A stretch of DNA of 64,000 bases from Thermoplasma sp. GTDB taxonomy: Archaea; Thermoplasmatota; Thermoplasmata; Thermoplasmatales; Thermoplasmataceae. The position numbers and the translations under genes were made by a program. The notes below the pieces were generated by a model. It had not been told where the DNA came from, searched no databases, and saw only the letters and a list, made by a program, of their open reading frames with translations. Positions 47,135 to 55,671 of this stretch are shown piece by piece; position 1 is the stretch's first letter, and every line of letters starts with the position of its first letter. Location: assembly GCF_008709555.1 (NCBI RefSeq), contig NZ_VYIJ01000002.1:62001-126000 (forward strand). Direction: 5' to 3'.

Positions 47135-47200
47135 GGATATTCCTACTTGGCTGGCGTGTCACGCTATAATTTTATAAATACTGTACATCTTCACATCCAG

Positions 47201-48337
47201 ATGGACTACAAGCCCAGAGCCTACAGCATAATATTCGCGAGATCACTCTATGCGCTCAACTGGTTTGACATTGCTCCAGCGCTGAAATATATCTCAGTTG
47301 ATCTGAACATAAACGTTATAGAAATAGGGCTGGTTACGACGTCATTTTACATAGGCCTGGCCCTCTTCCAGCTGGTCGGGGGATCGCTTGCGCACCGCAT
47401 AGGAAACCTTGTAGTTTCAATAACAGGTCTGACCATCCTTGGTGTTTCCGGTATACTTTCAGGCCTGTCCAGAAACTTCATAGAGCTTGCGACCTTCAGA
47501 TTCACAGCAGGCGCAGGTTCCGCCCTCTTCTTCTCACCAGCTCTCGGTATAATTTCAGACATCGTGCCCGTAGACAGATATGGTTCGTACGTCAGCATAT
47601 ACAATGGCGCCTTCAGTTTCGGTGCCGGAACCGGTATATTCGCCTTCGGCTACCTTGACACGGTGTCTGGATGGCGCCTTTCACTGGTGATAGGCGGTTT
47701 GCTGCTGCTTATTGCTGATGCGGCCATGTTCCTCATGATAAGGAAGGAGAATACAAGGGTCAGAAGACCGATGAGTGAGCTCATAGCCGCCGCAAAGAAA
47801 GCCGCCATATGGATATTGCCGGTTTTAACGGTCGGAAGTGCAATATCAGAGACCATAATGGGCCAGCTGTTCGTCTATTATCTGGAGGAATACAGGCATT
47901 TTTCAGCCATAACCGCATCCGCTGCCGGATCGTTCTTTCTCTTTGTTGGCCTGCCAGGTGGGTTCATTTCGGCCTACATAATCAGGAGGTACAGCAAGAG
48001 GGTACAGGTCACTTCGCTCCTAGCCGTTATGGGTATCATATTCTTCCTGGTACCGTTCGAAGGGAATATTGTGGAGATCCTGATCACACTCTTTGCTTTC
48101 AGTGTGCTCTCCATCTATGGTTTCTCGTACCTGTACATGGAGGCAAGCATCATAAACAGGTCGGCGGTTTCGTTCTCGCTATCCATTGTCAATTTCGTCC
48201 AGATGATGATAAGTTCGGCAATCCCCTACCTGTACACATATGCTATATACAGCATATCGGTCAACGTTGGCTGGTATCTCCTCGGCATAATCTCTCTGGT
48301 ACCTGCACTCTTTCTCATGGGCATGAAGCTGCAATGA
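47201..48337 (+). CDS. Major facilitator superfamily transporter
   Basis: A 378-residue membrane protein with about 12 hydrophobic segments. MFS features are an N-terminal helix with NWFDIAPALKYIS, the loop-2 QLVGGSLAHRIGN and the ISDIVPVDRYGSYVSIYNGAF region. The ATG at 47201 is chosen because a TTTTATAAATA box lies about 27 nt upstream (leaderless), while the longer frame from 47147 contains that box. Substrate not readable. Confidence 0.83.
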   Translation: MDYKPRAYSIIFARSLYALNWFDIAPALKYISVDLNINVIEIGLVTTSFYIGLALFQLVGGSLAHRIGNLVVSITGLTILGVSGILSGLSRNFIELATFRFTAGAGSALFFSPALGIISDIVPVDRYGSYVSIYNGAFSFGAGTGIFAFGYLDTVSGWRLSLVIGGLLLLIADAAMFLMIRKENTRVRRPMSELIAAAKKAAIWILPVLTVGSAISETIMGQLFVYYLEEYRHFSAITASAAGSFFLFVGLPGGFISAYIIRRYSKRVQVTSLLAVMGIIFFLVPFEGNIVEILITLFAFSVLSIYGFSYLYMEASIINRSAVSFSLSIVNFVQMMISSAIPYLYTYAIYSISVNVGWYLLGIISLVPALFLMGMKLQ

Positions 48338-48406
48338 GAAGAACGGCGGGAAATTACGAAGAAAGTGTCTCCAATACCAGGATCAATGTCCAAAAACAGC
48401 TGAAAA

Positions 48407-49606
48407 TCATGAAGATAGGACGTCCTCAAGAACGTCCCTGTCCATGAGTATATGGGATATCAGGCAGAATTCATCCGGCCTGTGCGCGTTCTCCTCTATG
48501 GTTGTGAACCATACCACAGCCGGCATATCCAGCCTGCGGAAGAAGGCTGCACAGGTACCACCGCCAATACCGATCGCCCTTGGAGTCTTCCCCCTCTTCC
48601 TCTTTATGGAATCCATCAGCCTTTTAACAACCTCTGAGTCTTCGGGCGTCTTTTTTGGAGCCTGTTCCTTCTGGACCAGATCGTATGTAATCCTGGCAGG
48701 GCTCTGCTTGTGGAATTCTGCTATCGCATCGTCCACAGTTTTCAGTACATCATCAAGGTTGTACTGTGGGAGAACCCTGCAGTCGAAATAGAATGTGTCT
48801 GTTCCTGGTATCGTATTCACGTTGTCCACATTTTTCTCGTGCTTCGTCGGTTCGAAGGTGGAGTAGGGTACATTGAAGAGGTCATCCCTCGCCGTATATT
48901 TCTCATGGAGTCTCCTGTCAAGATCCAGGAGGAACTTTGAGCCCTCCCTGAAGGCATTTATGGCGTTAACCGGCATGCTTGCATGCCACTGTTTACCCTT
49001 GACGCTGAATTTTATCCACAGTATGCTCTTCTCCGCTATCTCTATCGTCATCCCATCCTCACTACCGGCATCGGGGACTATTATAAGGTCAGACTTCTTG
49101 AATATGTTCTTCTCCAAAAGATACTGAATCCCGTATTTGCTCCCCATCTCCTCATCCGCCACGAAGGCCACGCCGAATGGGATCTTTGGCTTAAGGCCCT
49201 TCATCTTCATGTCCTTCAGTATGAGAAGAGCGGTGAATACAGCCTGGCCATCGTCTTCAGTACCCCTGCCGTACATTCGATCCCCATCGACCGTCACATC
49301 GAATGGCGGCTTAGTCCAGAGTGTCTGGTCTCCAACAGGTACGGTATCTATGTGAGCAACCAGCCAGAGCACCCTATCGCCCTTTCCGGTCTTGAGAACG
49401 ATATTCGATCTTATCTTTCCATATTCGTCTGTCGTATCGTATCTCTGATAATCGGAATAACCCAATTCCTTCAGTATTCTCTCGATCTCGTCTGCCCTGT
49501 CCTTCTCGCCCTCTCCACCTGAAGCTGGTGATATCGCAGGTATCCTTATTATCCTCCTTGCAACCTCAACTATGAAGTCTCTATCGGACATTGAAATAAG
49601 ATCCAT
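48407..49606 (-). CDS. M20-family metallopeptidase/deacylase
   Basis: A 399-residue M20/M28-fold zinc amidohydrolase. Metal ligands: His in LVAHIDTVP, bridging Asp in RGTEDDGQA, Glu-Glu in VADEEMGS, further Asp in IIVPDAGSED and late His in EENAHRPDE. WHASMPVNAINAF matches the dimerisation domain. Relatives are ArgE/DapE/CP2-type enzymes or carboxypeptidases; the substrate is uncertain. The ATG at 49606 is leaderless behind AAAATTTT (about 28 nt). Divergent from the membrane protein gene. Confidence 0.88.
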   Translation of the reverse strand: MDLISMSDRDFIVEVARRIIRIPAISPASGGEGEKDRADEIERILKELGYSDYQRYDTTDEYGKIRSNIVLKTGKGDRVLWLVAHIDTVPVGDQTLWTKPPFDVTVDGDRMYGRGTEDDGQAVFTALLILKDMKMKGLKPKIPFGVAFVADEEMGSKYGIQYLLEKNIFKKSDLIIVPDAGSEDGMTIEIAEKSILWIKFSVKGKQWHASMPVNAINAFREGSKFLLDLDRRLHEKYTARDDLFNVPYSTFEPTKHEKNVDNVNTIPGTDTFYFDCRVLPQYNLDDVLKTVDDAIAEFHKQSPARITYDLVQKEQAPKKTPEDSEVVKRLMDSIKRKRGKTPRAIGIGGGTCAAFFRRLDMPAVVWFTTIEENAHRPDEFCLISHILMDRDVLEDVLSS

Positions 49607-49748
49607 GATGGAGTATCACCCATACACGTTAAAATTTTCCCAGGTAGTAAAGAACATCCTCGCATTTTATGGATCGTGGCCTCAGCATAAACTGACGAAG
49701 AAGTCTTCAACCGGCAAAATTTTAACCCTCGTTTGTGTTGCCACTGCA

Positions 49749-50339
49749 ATGTTCAGAAAGCCTGAGTATGCCTATATATACAGAGGTGTAAGTGCCATGG
49801 TCGCTTTCACAATACTCACTGATCTGTTCCAGGCGCTGATTCACACATATTTAACATTCACCGCGATCAATTTCATAGCACTTTACCTCAACACCTTTGC
49901 GCTTGGCATACTCTTTGCTCTCCTCATAACTTACGGCTTTCTGGAGGGATCCAGATCCGTGGAGGCCTCTGCCATCCTGCTTCTGGCCTACTTCGTACTT
50001 GATTATACAAGGTCACTTATACCCTTAAATGCCGATCCGTACAGCAGGGCGATCTACGGCCTAATTCTACTTATACTTCCGATACTGTCCAGGACTCTGG
50101 CCCTATTCTACTACAGAAATGTGCTGACCAGATTCCTCACGACACTATTTTTCATCATCGGATCGGCATCGGCTTTGCTGGCCTATCATGGTCTGATATA
50201 TGTACATCATCCAATGAGGCATGCAGAGGAACTGTTGCTGATACTCTATCTTATCGTGGCCTTCATATCATCCGTGACCATCTACCATTATTCGAAGAGG
50301 CAGGTTCTTCTGTATGAGAAGCAGGTCGCGAGATACTGA
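49749..50339 (+). CDS. Integral membrane protein of unknown function
   Basis: A 196-residue membrane protein with about five to six hydrophobic segments and a basic tail. No family recognised. The frame is open upstream to 49572, but those 59 residues are polar and the ATG at 49749 follows an AAAATTTTAACC box by about 32 nt, so the shorter form is drawn. Ends 8 nt before the convergent HAD phosphatase stop. Confidence 0.65.
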   Translation: MFRKPEYAYIYRGVSAMVAFTILTDLFQALIHTYLTFTAINFIALYLNTFALGILFALLITYGFLEGSRSVEASAILLLAYFVLDYTRSLIPLNADPYSRAIYGLILLILPILSRTLALFYYRNVLTRFLTTLFFIIGSASALLAYHGLIYVHHPMRHAEELLLILYLIVAFISSVTIYHYSKRQVLLYEKQVARY

Positions 50340-50347
50340 GGTTCAGA

Positions 50348-50971
50348 TCACCATATCAATGAGAGGAGTCTTCTGATATCGTTCCCCAGCGGTATCTCCC
50401 CTTGCCTTCCCTTACCTCCGATTATGTAAGAACGTGCGGAGTTGATGTGTATCATACCATTCTCCATAGAATCACCAACAGAGATTGTCTCATCCATCGA
50501 AATGTGGAGCGCGGATTGAAGTGATTTCACAGCAAGGTTCTTTCTCTCTGGGATCACCTGTATCTTCCCCCATGGCTGGATGAAACCATCTTCGTCCGTT
50601 GCGATTACGTTCGATATGTTGTAATCTATCCTCATTTTCTCGGTGAGGATATCGCAAAGCCAGGATATTCCACCGGAGACAACAGCCGTGATCACACCAG
50701 CATCCTTCAGCCTATTGATCACGGTCGATGCACCGTCCCTTATCCTTATCCCACGGAGTATGGACATCACATCATCCTTCCTGAGGCGAGGATGCATTTT
50801 CAACCAGGCCGTGACATCGCTTTGGAAGAATTCCTCATAGGAAATGAAGCCGTTCCTGTAAAGCCTGAAATTCCTGTGGTTATCAGTATGGAATCTTCTG
50901 TGAACGTACTCCCAGCTGCTTGGTTCTTCCGTAAGCGTACCATCCATATCGAAAATGGCCAGTCTTATCAT
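50348..50971 (-). CDS. HAD-superfamily phosphatase (phosphoserine phosphatase-like)
   Basis: A 207-residue HAD hydrolase. Motif I is FDMDGTLTEE (nucleophile Asp8), motif II is AVVSGGISW, motif III Lys lies in the QVIPERKNLAV segment, and motif IV is SVGDSMENGM. In most relatives motif IV has GD.x(2-3)D; here the last Asp is Asn. Phosphoserine phosphatase is the closest functional group I recognise; activity on other small phosphates is possible. Confidence 0.82.
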   Translation of the reverse strand: MIRLAIFDMDGTLTEEPSSWEYVHRRFHTDNHRNFRLYRNGFISYEEFFQSDVTAWLKMHPRLRKDDVMSILRGIRIRDGASTVINRLKDAGVITAVVSGGISWLCDILTEKMRIDYNISNVIATDEDGFIQPWGKIQVIPERKNLAVKSLQSALHISMDETISVGDSMENGMIHINSARSYIIGGKGRQGEIPLGNDIRRLLSLIW

Positions 50972-51128
50972 TATTGCATCATTCCCTGAGATCCAGAGAC
51001 CACAGCTAACGTGTTTCGGATTAGATATTTACGCCGATTATTTAATCCTAACAAACGGTATCGCATGACCCTAAATCATATGAGAAATATGACTCCGGAG
51101 ACGATCTAGGTTGTGGTGCCCGGATTTC

Positions 51129-52517
51129 TCAGTATGATTTTGAAAACACCGCTAGCCGCCCCTCTTTTCCACACACTACGCATTTGCCGGTTTCGTTCGA
51201 ACCTACCATGAATCCCAGAGCGGATTTCTCGGTCTCACTCTCTATCCTGTCAGAGCACTCCTTGGAACCGCACCAGAATGCGGTTATTAGCCCCTCGTTG
51301 GTAAAGTCCTCAAGCTTAGAGGCCCTGAACACATGATCCCTGAACACCTTCTGCGCGTCATCCATCATCTTCTCTCTTATCCTTATAAGCGCATCCGGTA
51401 CCTCATAGATCACCTTCGATCTCTCTATGGTCACCTTACCCGGTATGTTTCTCATCGATAATGTCAGAGTGCGGTTCTTAACCTCCCTCTCGCCAACCTC
51501 TATCCTCAACGGCACACCCCTCATTTCCCAGTCATTGAATTTGTAGCCGGGGGTATAGTTTTCCCTATCGTCAACCTTAACCCTTATGTTTATCGTGCTG
51601 AGCGTGTTCTCAACATCCCTCGCATATTCCAGGACACCACTGCCCGGGATCGGGATTATTATTACCTGGATGGGTGCCACGTCCGGTGGAAGGACCAGGC
51701 CCTTATCATCACCGTGTATGCCTATTATGGCTGCCAGCAGTCTCTCGCTCATGCCATATGTCGTTTGATGCACGTAGTCAAAGCTTCCGTCCTCCTTCAG
51801 ATATTTTATATCGTAATTCTTTGAGAAGTTTGTCCCATACTGGTGTATAGTTCCGATCTGGAGGGACCTGCCAGACGGTAGGACCGTATCAAATGCAATT
51901 GTGTACTTCGCTCCTGGGAATTTATCCCAATCTGGCCTCTGATCATAGAAGTATGGAAGGCACAGCTGGCTGGATATCTCACGCCATATCTCCTTGTATT
52001 GATCCATCTGCGCCTCGGCGTCCTCGTATGTTGCATGCGCAGTGTGGGCTTCGAAAAAGTGTATCTCCCTTATTCTTATGAAGGATCTGGTATGCTTCGT
52101 CTCATACCTGTAAACGCTTACTATCTGGTAGATCTTCAGGGGAAGATCAGCATGCGATCTCACCCAGAGCGAGAACATTGGATACATGGCGGATTCGCTG
52201 GTTGGCCTCAGGGCAAGCTCCTCCTCAAGATTCTCTTTCCCGCCCTTGGTGACCCAGTAGATCTCATTCTCAAAGCCCCTTATATGTTCGAATTCAACCT
52301 CCAGCATGCTCCTTCCAATGAGGATCGGGAAGTTTACCTCCTGGAAGTTCTTCTTGTCCACCGCCTTCCGCACTATTGAATCTATAAGGCTCATTATCTT
52401 CCATCCATAGGGCAGCCAAACGTTCATGCCCTTGACAGGATATCTCTTATCGCTGAGCTCAGCAAGCGTGATTATCTCATTGTACCATTCACTGAAATTC
52501 TCCTTCTTGTTCTCCAT
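51129..52517 (-). CDS. proS: Prolyl-tRNA synthetase, archaeal/eukaryal type
   Basis: A 462-residue class II synthetase. Motif 2 is IYQIVSVYRYETKHTRSFIRIREIHFFEAHTAHA (in parts), motif 3 is YGMSERLLAAIIGIHGDDKGL, and TSESAMYPMFSLW and ALRPTSE form the proline pocket. The anticodon domain follows, then a C-terminal zinc-binding module with CGSKEC and CVVCGK. It ends in Tyr (SKSY), as typical for archaeal-type ProRS, whose C-terminal Tyr reaches the active site. Confidence 0.97.
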   Translation of the reverse strand: MENKKENFSEWYNEIITLAELSDKRYPVKGMNVWLPYGWKIMSLIDSIVRKAVDKKNFQEVNFPILIGRSMLEVEFEHIRGFENEIYWVTKGGKENLEEELALRPTSESAMYPMFSLWVRSHADLPLKIYQIVSVYRYETKHTRSFIRIREIHFFEAHTAHATYEDAEAQMDQYKEIWREISSQLCLPYFYDQRPDWDKFPGAKYTIAFDTVLPSGRSLQIGTIHQYGTNFSKNYDIKYLKEDGSFDYVHQTTYGMSERLLAAIIGIHGDDKGLVLPPDVAPIQVIIIPIPGSGVLEYARDVENTLSTINIRVKVDDRENYTPGYKFNDWEMRGVPLRIEVGEREVKNRTLTLSMRNIPGKVTIERSKVIYEVPDALIRIREKMMDDAQKVFRDHVFRASKLEDFTNEGLITAFWCGSKECSDRIESETEKSALGFMVGSNETGKCVVCGKEGRLAVFSKSY

Positions 52518-52970
52518 TTTACTTAGAATTTAAGAACGATATTTAAATTTCTTCGTGGCGTTGCAGGCCGATCCGATACACTGTAACCGTATCACGTTGA
52601 ATGATATCCACCGTGAACTGCATCCACTTGTGAACCACTCCTCAGCCTGAGCGGAGCTTTCTTTCAGCGTAGAATCATCTTCCTGTAGGGGTATATACCG
52701 TAGAGGCTATGGATCTCCGCAGGTATCGATTGTGCACCAGCCCTACTGCGATGGATTTAGGAGTGTTGAATATGGACTTTTCCATTGGAGGAAGTGCATG
52801 TATCCCATCGCTGAAGCTATTTAGAATTACAGCTTTCCCCAGACCTTCAACACTTCCTTTAAAATCTGAATTCATGAAATATGGATGCCAGGACGAACTT
52901 ACGGAAAATCACAAAATTTATGCCCCACGATAAGATTTGGCAGCGCTTGTAGATAATATCATATCCTGTT
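52518..52970. other. Intergenic region with IS relic before tRNA-Leu
   Basis: A 453-nt spacer. 52518-52629 is proS upstream sequence. 52630-52866 is the third IS relic (separate entry). From 52867 to 52970 I see only AT-rich DNA leading to tRNA-Leu, with a possible promoter in ATAAGATTTGG. Confidence 0.55.
52630..52866 (-). mobile_element. Decayed IS200/IS605-like right end, copy 3
   Basis: The best preserved of the four relics. On the minus strand an open frame reads FKGSVEGLGKAVILNSFSDG, then LPPMEKSIFNTPKSIAVGLV and HNRYLRRSIASTVY, before stops. It ends with CTCAGGCTGAGGAGTGGTTCAC near 52630. The segment GGCTGGTGCACAATCGAT is shared with copy 2. The frame resembles a TnpB C-terminal tail; no upstream TnpB catalytic or zinc region remains. 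Confidence 0.55.
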
Positions 52971-53055
52971 GCAGAGGTTGCCGAGTCAGGTCAAAGGCGG
53001 CAGACTCAAGATCTGCCTCCGTAGGGATTCGCCGGTTCGAATCCGGCCCTCTGCA
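52971..53055 (+). tRNA. tRNA-Leu (CAA)
   Basis: An 85-nt type II tRNA. Acceptor GCAGAGG/CCTCTGC, discriminator A, anticodon stem GCAGA/TCTGC around CTCAAGA (anticodon CAA), variable arm about CTCCGTAGGGATT, T arm GCCGG/CCGGC with TTCGAAT. No CCA. The Pcc1 gene begins 14 nt after its 3' end. Confidence 0.95.
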
Positions 53056-53068
53056 CTCTGGAGGGGCC

Positions 53069-53299
53069 ATGAGATCGGAACTTACAATAGATGACGAAGA
53101 TTGCGATGCTTTTTTGCTTGCAATATCCCCTGATAACTACGGTGGGATAAACGCAGAGTGTGTGGACGGTAAAATAAGGATAACCATCGAAGAGAAAAAA
53201 TATGGTACAGTATTCTCACTTCTTGATGATATGATCAGAAGCTACGAGGTATTTGAAAAGATCCGAAATATGATACGGAGTCTCACTGCTCCACGTTGA
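53069..53299 (+). CDS. pcc1: KEOPS complex subunit Pcc1-like
   Basis: A 76-residue protein. It matches archaeal Pcc1 in size and in AISPDNYGG near residue 17, [18 protein letters not shown], and the C-terminal [16 protein letters not shown] helix. Pcc1 dimers organise the KEOPS complex that makes t6A37 in ANN-decoding tRNAs. The ATG has TGGAGGGG about 4-10 nt upstream. It follows tRNA-Leu by 13 nt, and its 3' end overlaps convergent tfb1 by 17 nt. Confidence 0.75.
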   Translation: MRSELTIDDEDCDAFLLAISPDNYGGINAECVDGKIRITIEEKKYGTVFSLLDDMIRSYEVFEKIRNMIRSLTAPR

Positions 53300-54221
53300 G
53301 CTGGAGTTTTTCTGTGAGCTCCTTGTATCTGTTCCTTATGGTAACTTCTGTGACGCCTGCGACTTCAGCAACCGCTCTCTGAGTCCTTCGCTCGCCTGTC
53401 ATCAGGGATGCTATGTATATGGCTGCAGCTGCCACGCCAGTTGGCCCCTTGCCAGATGTCAGCCCAGCATTTTCGGCTGCCCTAAGTATCTCTAGAGCCT
53501 TGTTTCTTGTCTCCATGGACAGCTTCAGCTTTGAACAGAACCTGCTGATATAATCCTCGGCCTTGGACGGCATGATGTTCAACTTCAGGTATCTGCTCAT
53601 TATTCTGTATGTCCTGCCGATCTCCTTCTTCTTGACTCTTGTTACGGAGGCAATCTCTCCAAGTGTTCTCGGTACATTCGTTATCCTGCATGCAGCATAC
53701 AGCGCGCCGGCGACCACGCCCTCTATACTTCTTCCCCTGATCATATTCTGTTTGACGGCTTTCCGGTATATCACTGCAGCTGTTTCCTTGACGTCGTCAG
53801 GTATGCTCAGGTTTGAAGCCATCCTCTCCAGTTCCTGGAGCGCCTGAGACAGGTTTCTCTCTGCGGCATTTGAGACCTTTATTCTCTTCTGCCACTTCCT
53901 GAGACGGTAGAGCTGTGCCCTGTTCCTAGTCGGTATGGATCTTCCATAAGAATCCTTGTTTTTCCATGATATATCTGTAGACAGACCTTTATCGTGTATC
54001 GTGTATGTCATTGGGGATCCAGCCCTGGCCCTGCTCTCATTCTGTTCGGAATCGAATGCTCTCCATTCTGGGCCCTGATCGATATAAGCGTCCTCAATAA
54101 CTGCCCCGCACTCTCCACAGACAAGTTCACCATGCTCGTAATCTCTATTAAGGTTCGTTGAACCGCATTCGGGGCATCTCTCAATCTCTTCAACCTTTTT
54201 CTTCTTCGTATTTTCAACCAT
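53283..54221 (-). CDS. tfb: Transcription initiation factor B (TFB), first
   Basis: A 312-residue TFB (TFIIB homologue). N-terminal zinc ribbon [25 protein letters not shown]-finger/linker including [13 protein letters not shown], then two cyclin-fold repeats: [19 protein letters not shown] and a second with [21 protein letters not shown]-terminal [12 protein letters not shown] is the BRE-contacting HTH. It recruits RNA polymerase to TBP-bound promoters. It follows gar1 by 11 nt, a common archaeal pairing. Confidence 0.97.
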   Translation of the reverse strand: MVENTKKKKVEEIERCPECGSTNLNRDYEHGELVCGECGAVIEDAYIDQGPEWRAFDSEQNESRARAGSPMTYTIHDKGLSTDISWKNKDSYGRSIPTRNRAQLYRLRKWQKRIKVSNAAERNLSQALQELERMASNLSIPDDVKETAAVIYRKAVKQNMIRGRSIEGVVAGALYAACRITNVPRTLGEIASVTRVKKKEIGRTYRIMSRYLKLNIMPSKAEDYISRFCSKLKLSMETRNKALEILRAAENAGLTSGKGPTGVAAAAIYIASLMTGERRTQRAVAEVAGVTEVTIRNRYKELTEKLQLNVEQ

Positions 54222-54232
54222 TTCTGATCACC

Positions 54233-54439
54233 TCAGTTAACATAAACAACATCCGCCTGCACGCCCTGGCTATCCAGACTCACAAGCCCATAGGGTTCAT
54301 CAACCGGCCCCATTATCTTCACTATCACGCCAATCTTCTTTCCACTGGCGTCATATACCTTCGTCTTCATATCTATGGGGCGGTCCAGCTGTATGACCAT
54401 ATCTCTTCCTTTGACATTCATTACCTTATACGCGTGCAT
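54233..54439 (-). CDS. gar1: H/ACA RNP protein Gar1
   Basis: A 68-residue Gar1 homologue: a small six-stranded beta barrel (MVIQLDRPIDMKTKVYDASG, then KKIGVIVKIMGPVDEPYGLV, which is the G.V..I.GPV..PY motif). It supports rRNA pseudouridylation guided by H/ACA RNAs. It lies upstream of tfb and uses the inverted-repeat-flanked TATA, about 28 nt before its ATG (leaderless). Confidence 0.9.
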   Translation of the reverse strand: MHAYKVMNVKGRDMVIQLDRPIDMKTKVYDASGKKIGVIVKIMGPVDEPYGLVSLDSQGVQADVVYVN

Positions 54440-54456
54440 TCAGAGTAACATATCAC

Positions 54457-54480
54457 TTCGTAGTATTTAAACATTACGAA
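54457..54480 (-). promoter_or_regulatory. gar1-tfb promoter: TATA box inside a 6-bp inverted repeat
   Basis: On the minus strand the TATA GTTTAAATAC (54464-54473 region) is flanked by TTCGTA at 54457-54462 and TACGAA at 54475-54480, perfect inverted 6-mers with a 12-nt spacer. A second TATA-like CTTAAATACAT lies 20 nt further upstream (54483-54491). Binding of a dimer here would occlude TBP. Interpretation is inference. Confidence 0.6.
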
Positions 54481-54690
54481 ATGTATTTAAGTTTTTTATT
54501 TCCTTTATTAAAGCTTTGATGTCAAATTTCGTCCACCTTTGGCTGCGAATGGAAACAAAATGAAACCATTATCGATTTATAATCCTTTTAACCACTATGC
54601 CAGCTGATCCGGTACGGAGAGACCTCCTGAATATTAACACTGGAAAAACTATGGGGACCTGGTCGAGACGATAATCATTTATCGGCGGTA

Positions 54691-55671
54691 ATGCTACAGG
54701 TAAGAATGCTGTTAAGGATACCGACCGTGCTCAGATCGCAGGAGCTCATAGATAAGGCCTTTTCGAGGGCCAGCAGGATAGAGGAACCATACTATCCAGA
54801 CAAGGCAGAACGCATAAAGAAGGAGGTACAGGACAGAATATCCACCATAGAGAGCATAAGTCGTGCTTTCCTTGACAGGCTAGTGAAGAAATTCCCATCT
54901 ATAAACAACCTGCATCCATTTTACAGCAGCCTCATAGACTTGATGTTCGACATAGACCAGTACAAGATATCGCTGTCGAAGATAGATCGGACGTCGCAGA
55001 TGATAGAACAGATCAGCGGTGAACATATAAGGAGGATCAAGGCCGCGAAGACGGTTGAGGATGCAAACAGAATAATGCGATCATATTACGGCAGATTCGC
55101 ATCCCTGATACATGAGATAGACCAGGATCTTCTGTTTCTCGGCAGATGCAGAGACTACATGAAGAAGATCCCTGATATAGATGTGAATCTCAGAACTTAC
55201 ATAATAGCTGGCATGCCAAATGTGGGAAAGAGCTCGCTGCTGGCTGCACTGACGACAAAGAAACCTCAGATCGCTCCATACCCCTTTACAACGAAGTCGG
55301 TCATCATAGGGATAGCTGAACATGGATATGAGAGAATACAGTTCATAGATACTCCTGGAATTCTTGACAGGGATTTCAACGAGATGAACCAGATAGAGAA
55401 AAACGCTGTCCTTGCCTTAAGACACATAAATGGCACTGTGATCTTCCTTTTCGACTACAGCGATCAAGCCTTGTACTCTCCGGAAATGCAGGAACATCTC
55501 TACCAGCAGATAAGGGATCATATAAACCCAAATATTATAAGGGTACAGACGAAGATGGATATAAGCAGAGAAAGAAGAGAGGAGATAGCCATCTCTGTCA
55601 ACTCTGATGGCGGCCTAGATCCGCTCAGGCTTTTAATATTCGGGAGGACTGATGGCAATGTACGAGGATGA
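54691..55671 (+). CDS. Nog1-type ribosome-assembly GTPase
   Basis: A 326-residue Nog1/Obg GTPase for large-subunit assembly. A helical N-terminal domain (residues 1-160) is followed by G1 IIAGMPNVGKSSLL, switch region KPQIAPYPFTTKSV, G3 FIDTPGILDRD and G4 RVQTKMD (TKxD in place of NKxD). It overlaps gltX by 20 nt, so the two are probably cotranscribed. Confidence 0.9.
   Translation: MLQVRMLLRIPTVLRSQELIDKAFSRASRIEEPYYPDKAERIKKEVQDRISTIESISRAFLDRLVKKFPSINNLHPFYSSLIDLMFDIDQYKISLSKIDRTSQMIEQISGEHIRRIKAAKTVEDANRIMRSYYGRFASLIHEIDQDLLFLGRCRDYMKKIPDIDVNLRTYIIAGMPNVGKSSLLAALTTKKPQIAPYPFTTKSVIIGIAEHGYERIQFIDTPGILDRDFNEMNQIEKNAVLALRHINGTVIFLFDYSDQALYSPEMQEHLYQQIRDHINPNIIRVQTKMDISRERREEIAISVNSDGGLDPLRLLIFGRTDGNVRG

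Noticed and set aside
47809..48447. 212-residue plus-strand frame inside the transporter gene
   Set aside because: His/Cys/Gly-rich shadow of an MFS protein with many membrane segments in the right frame.
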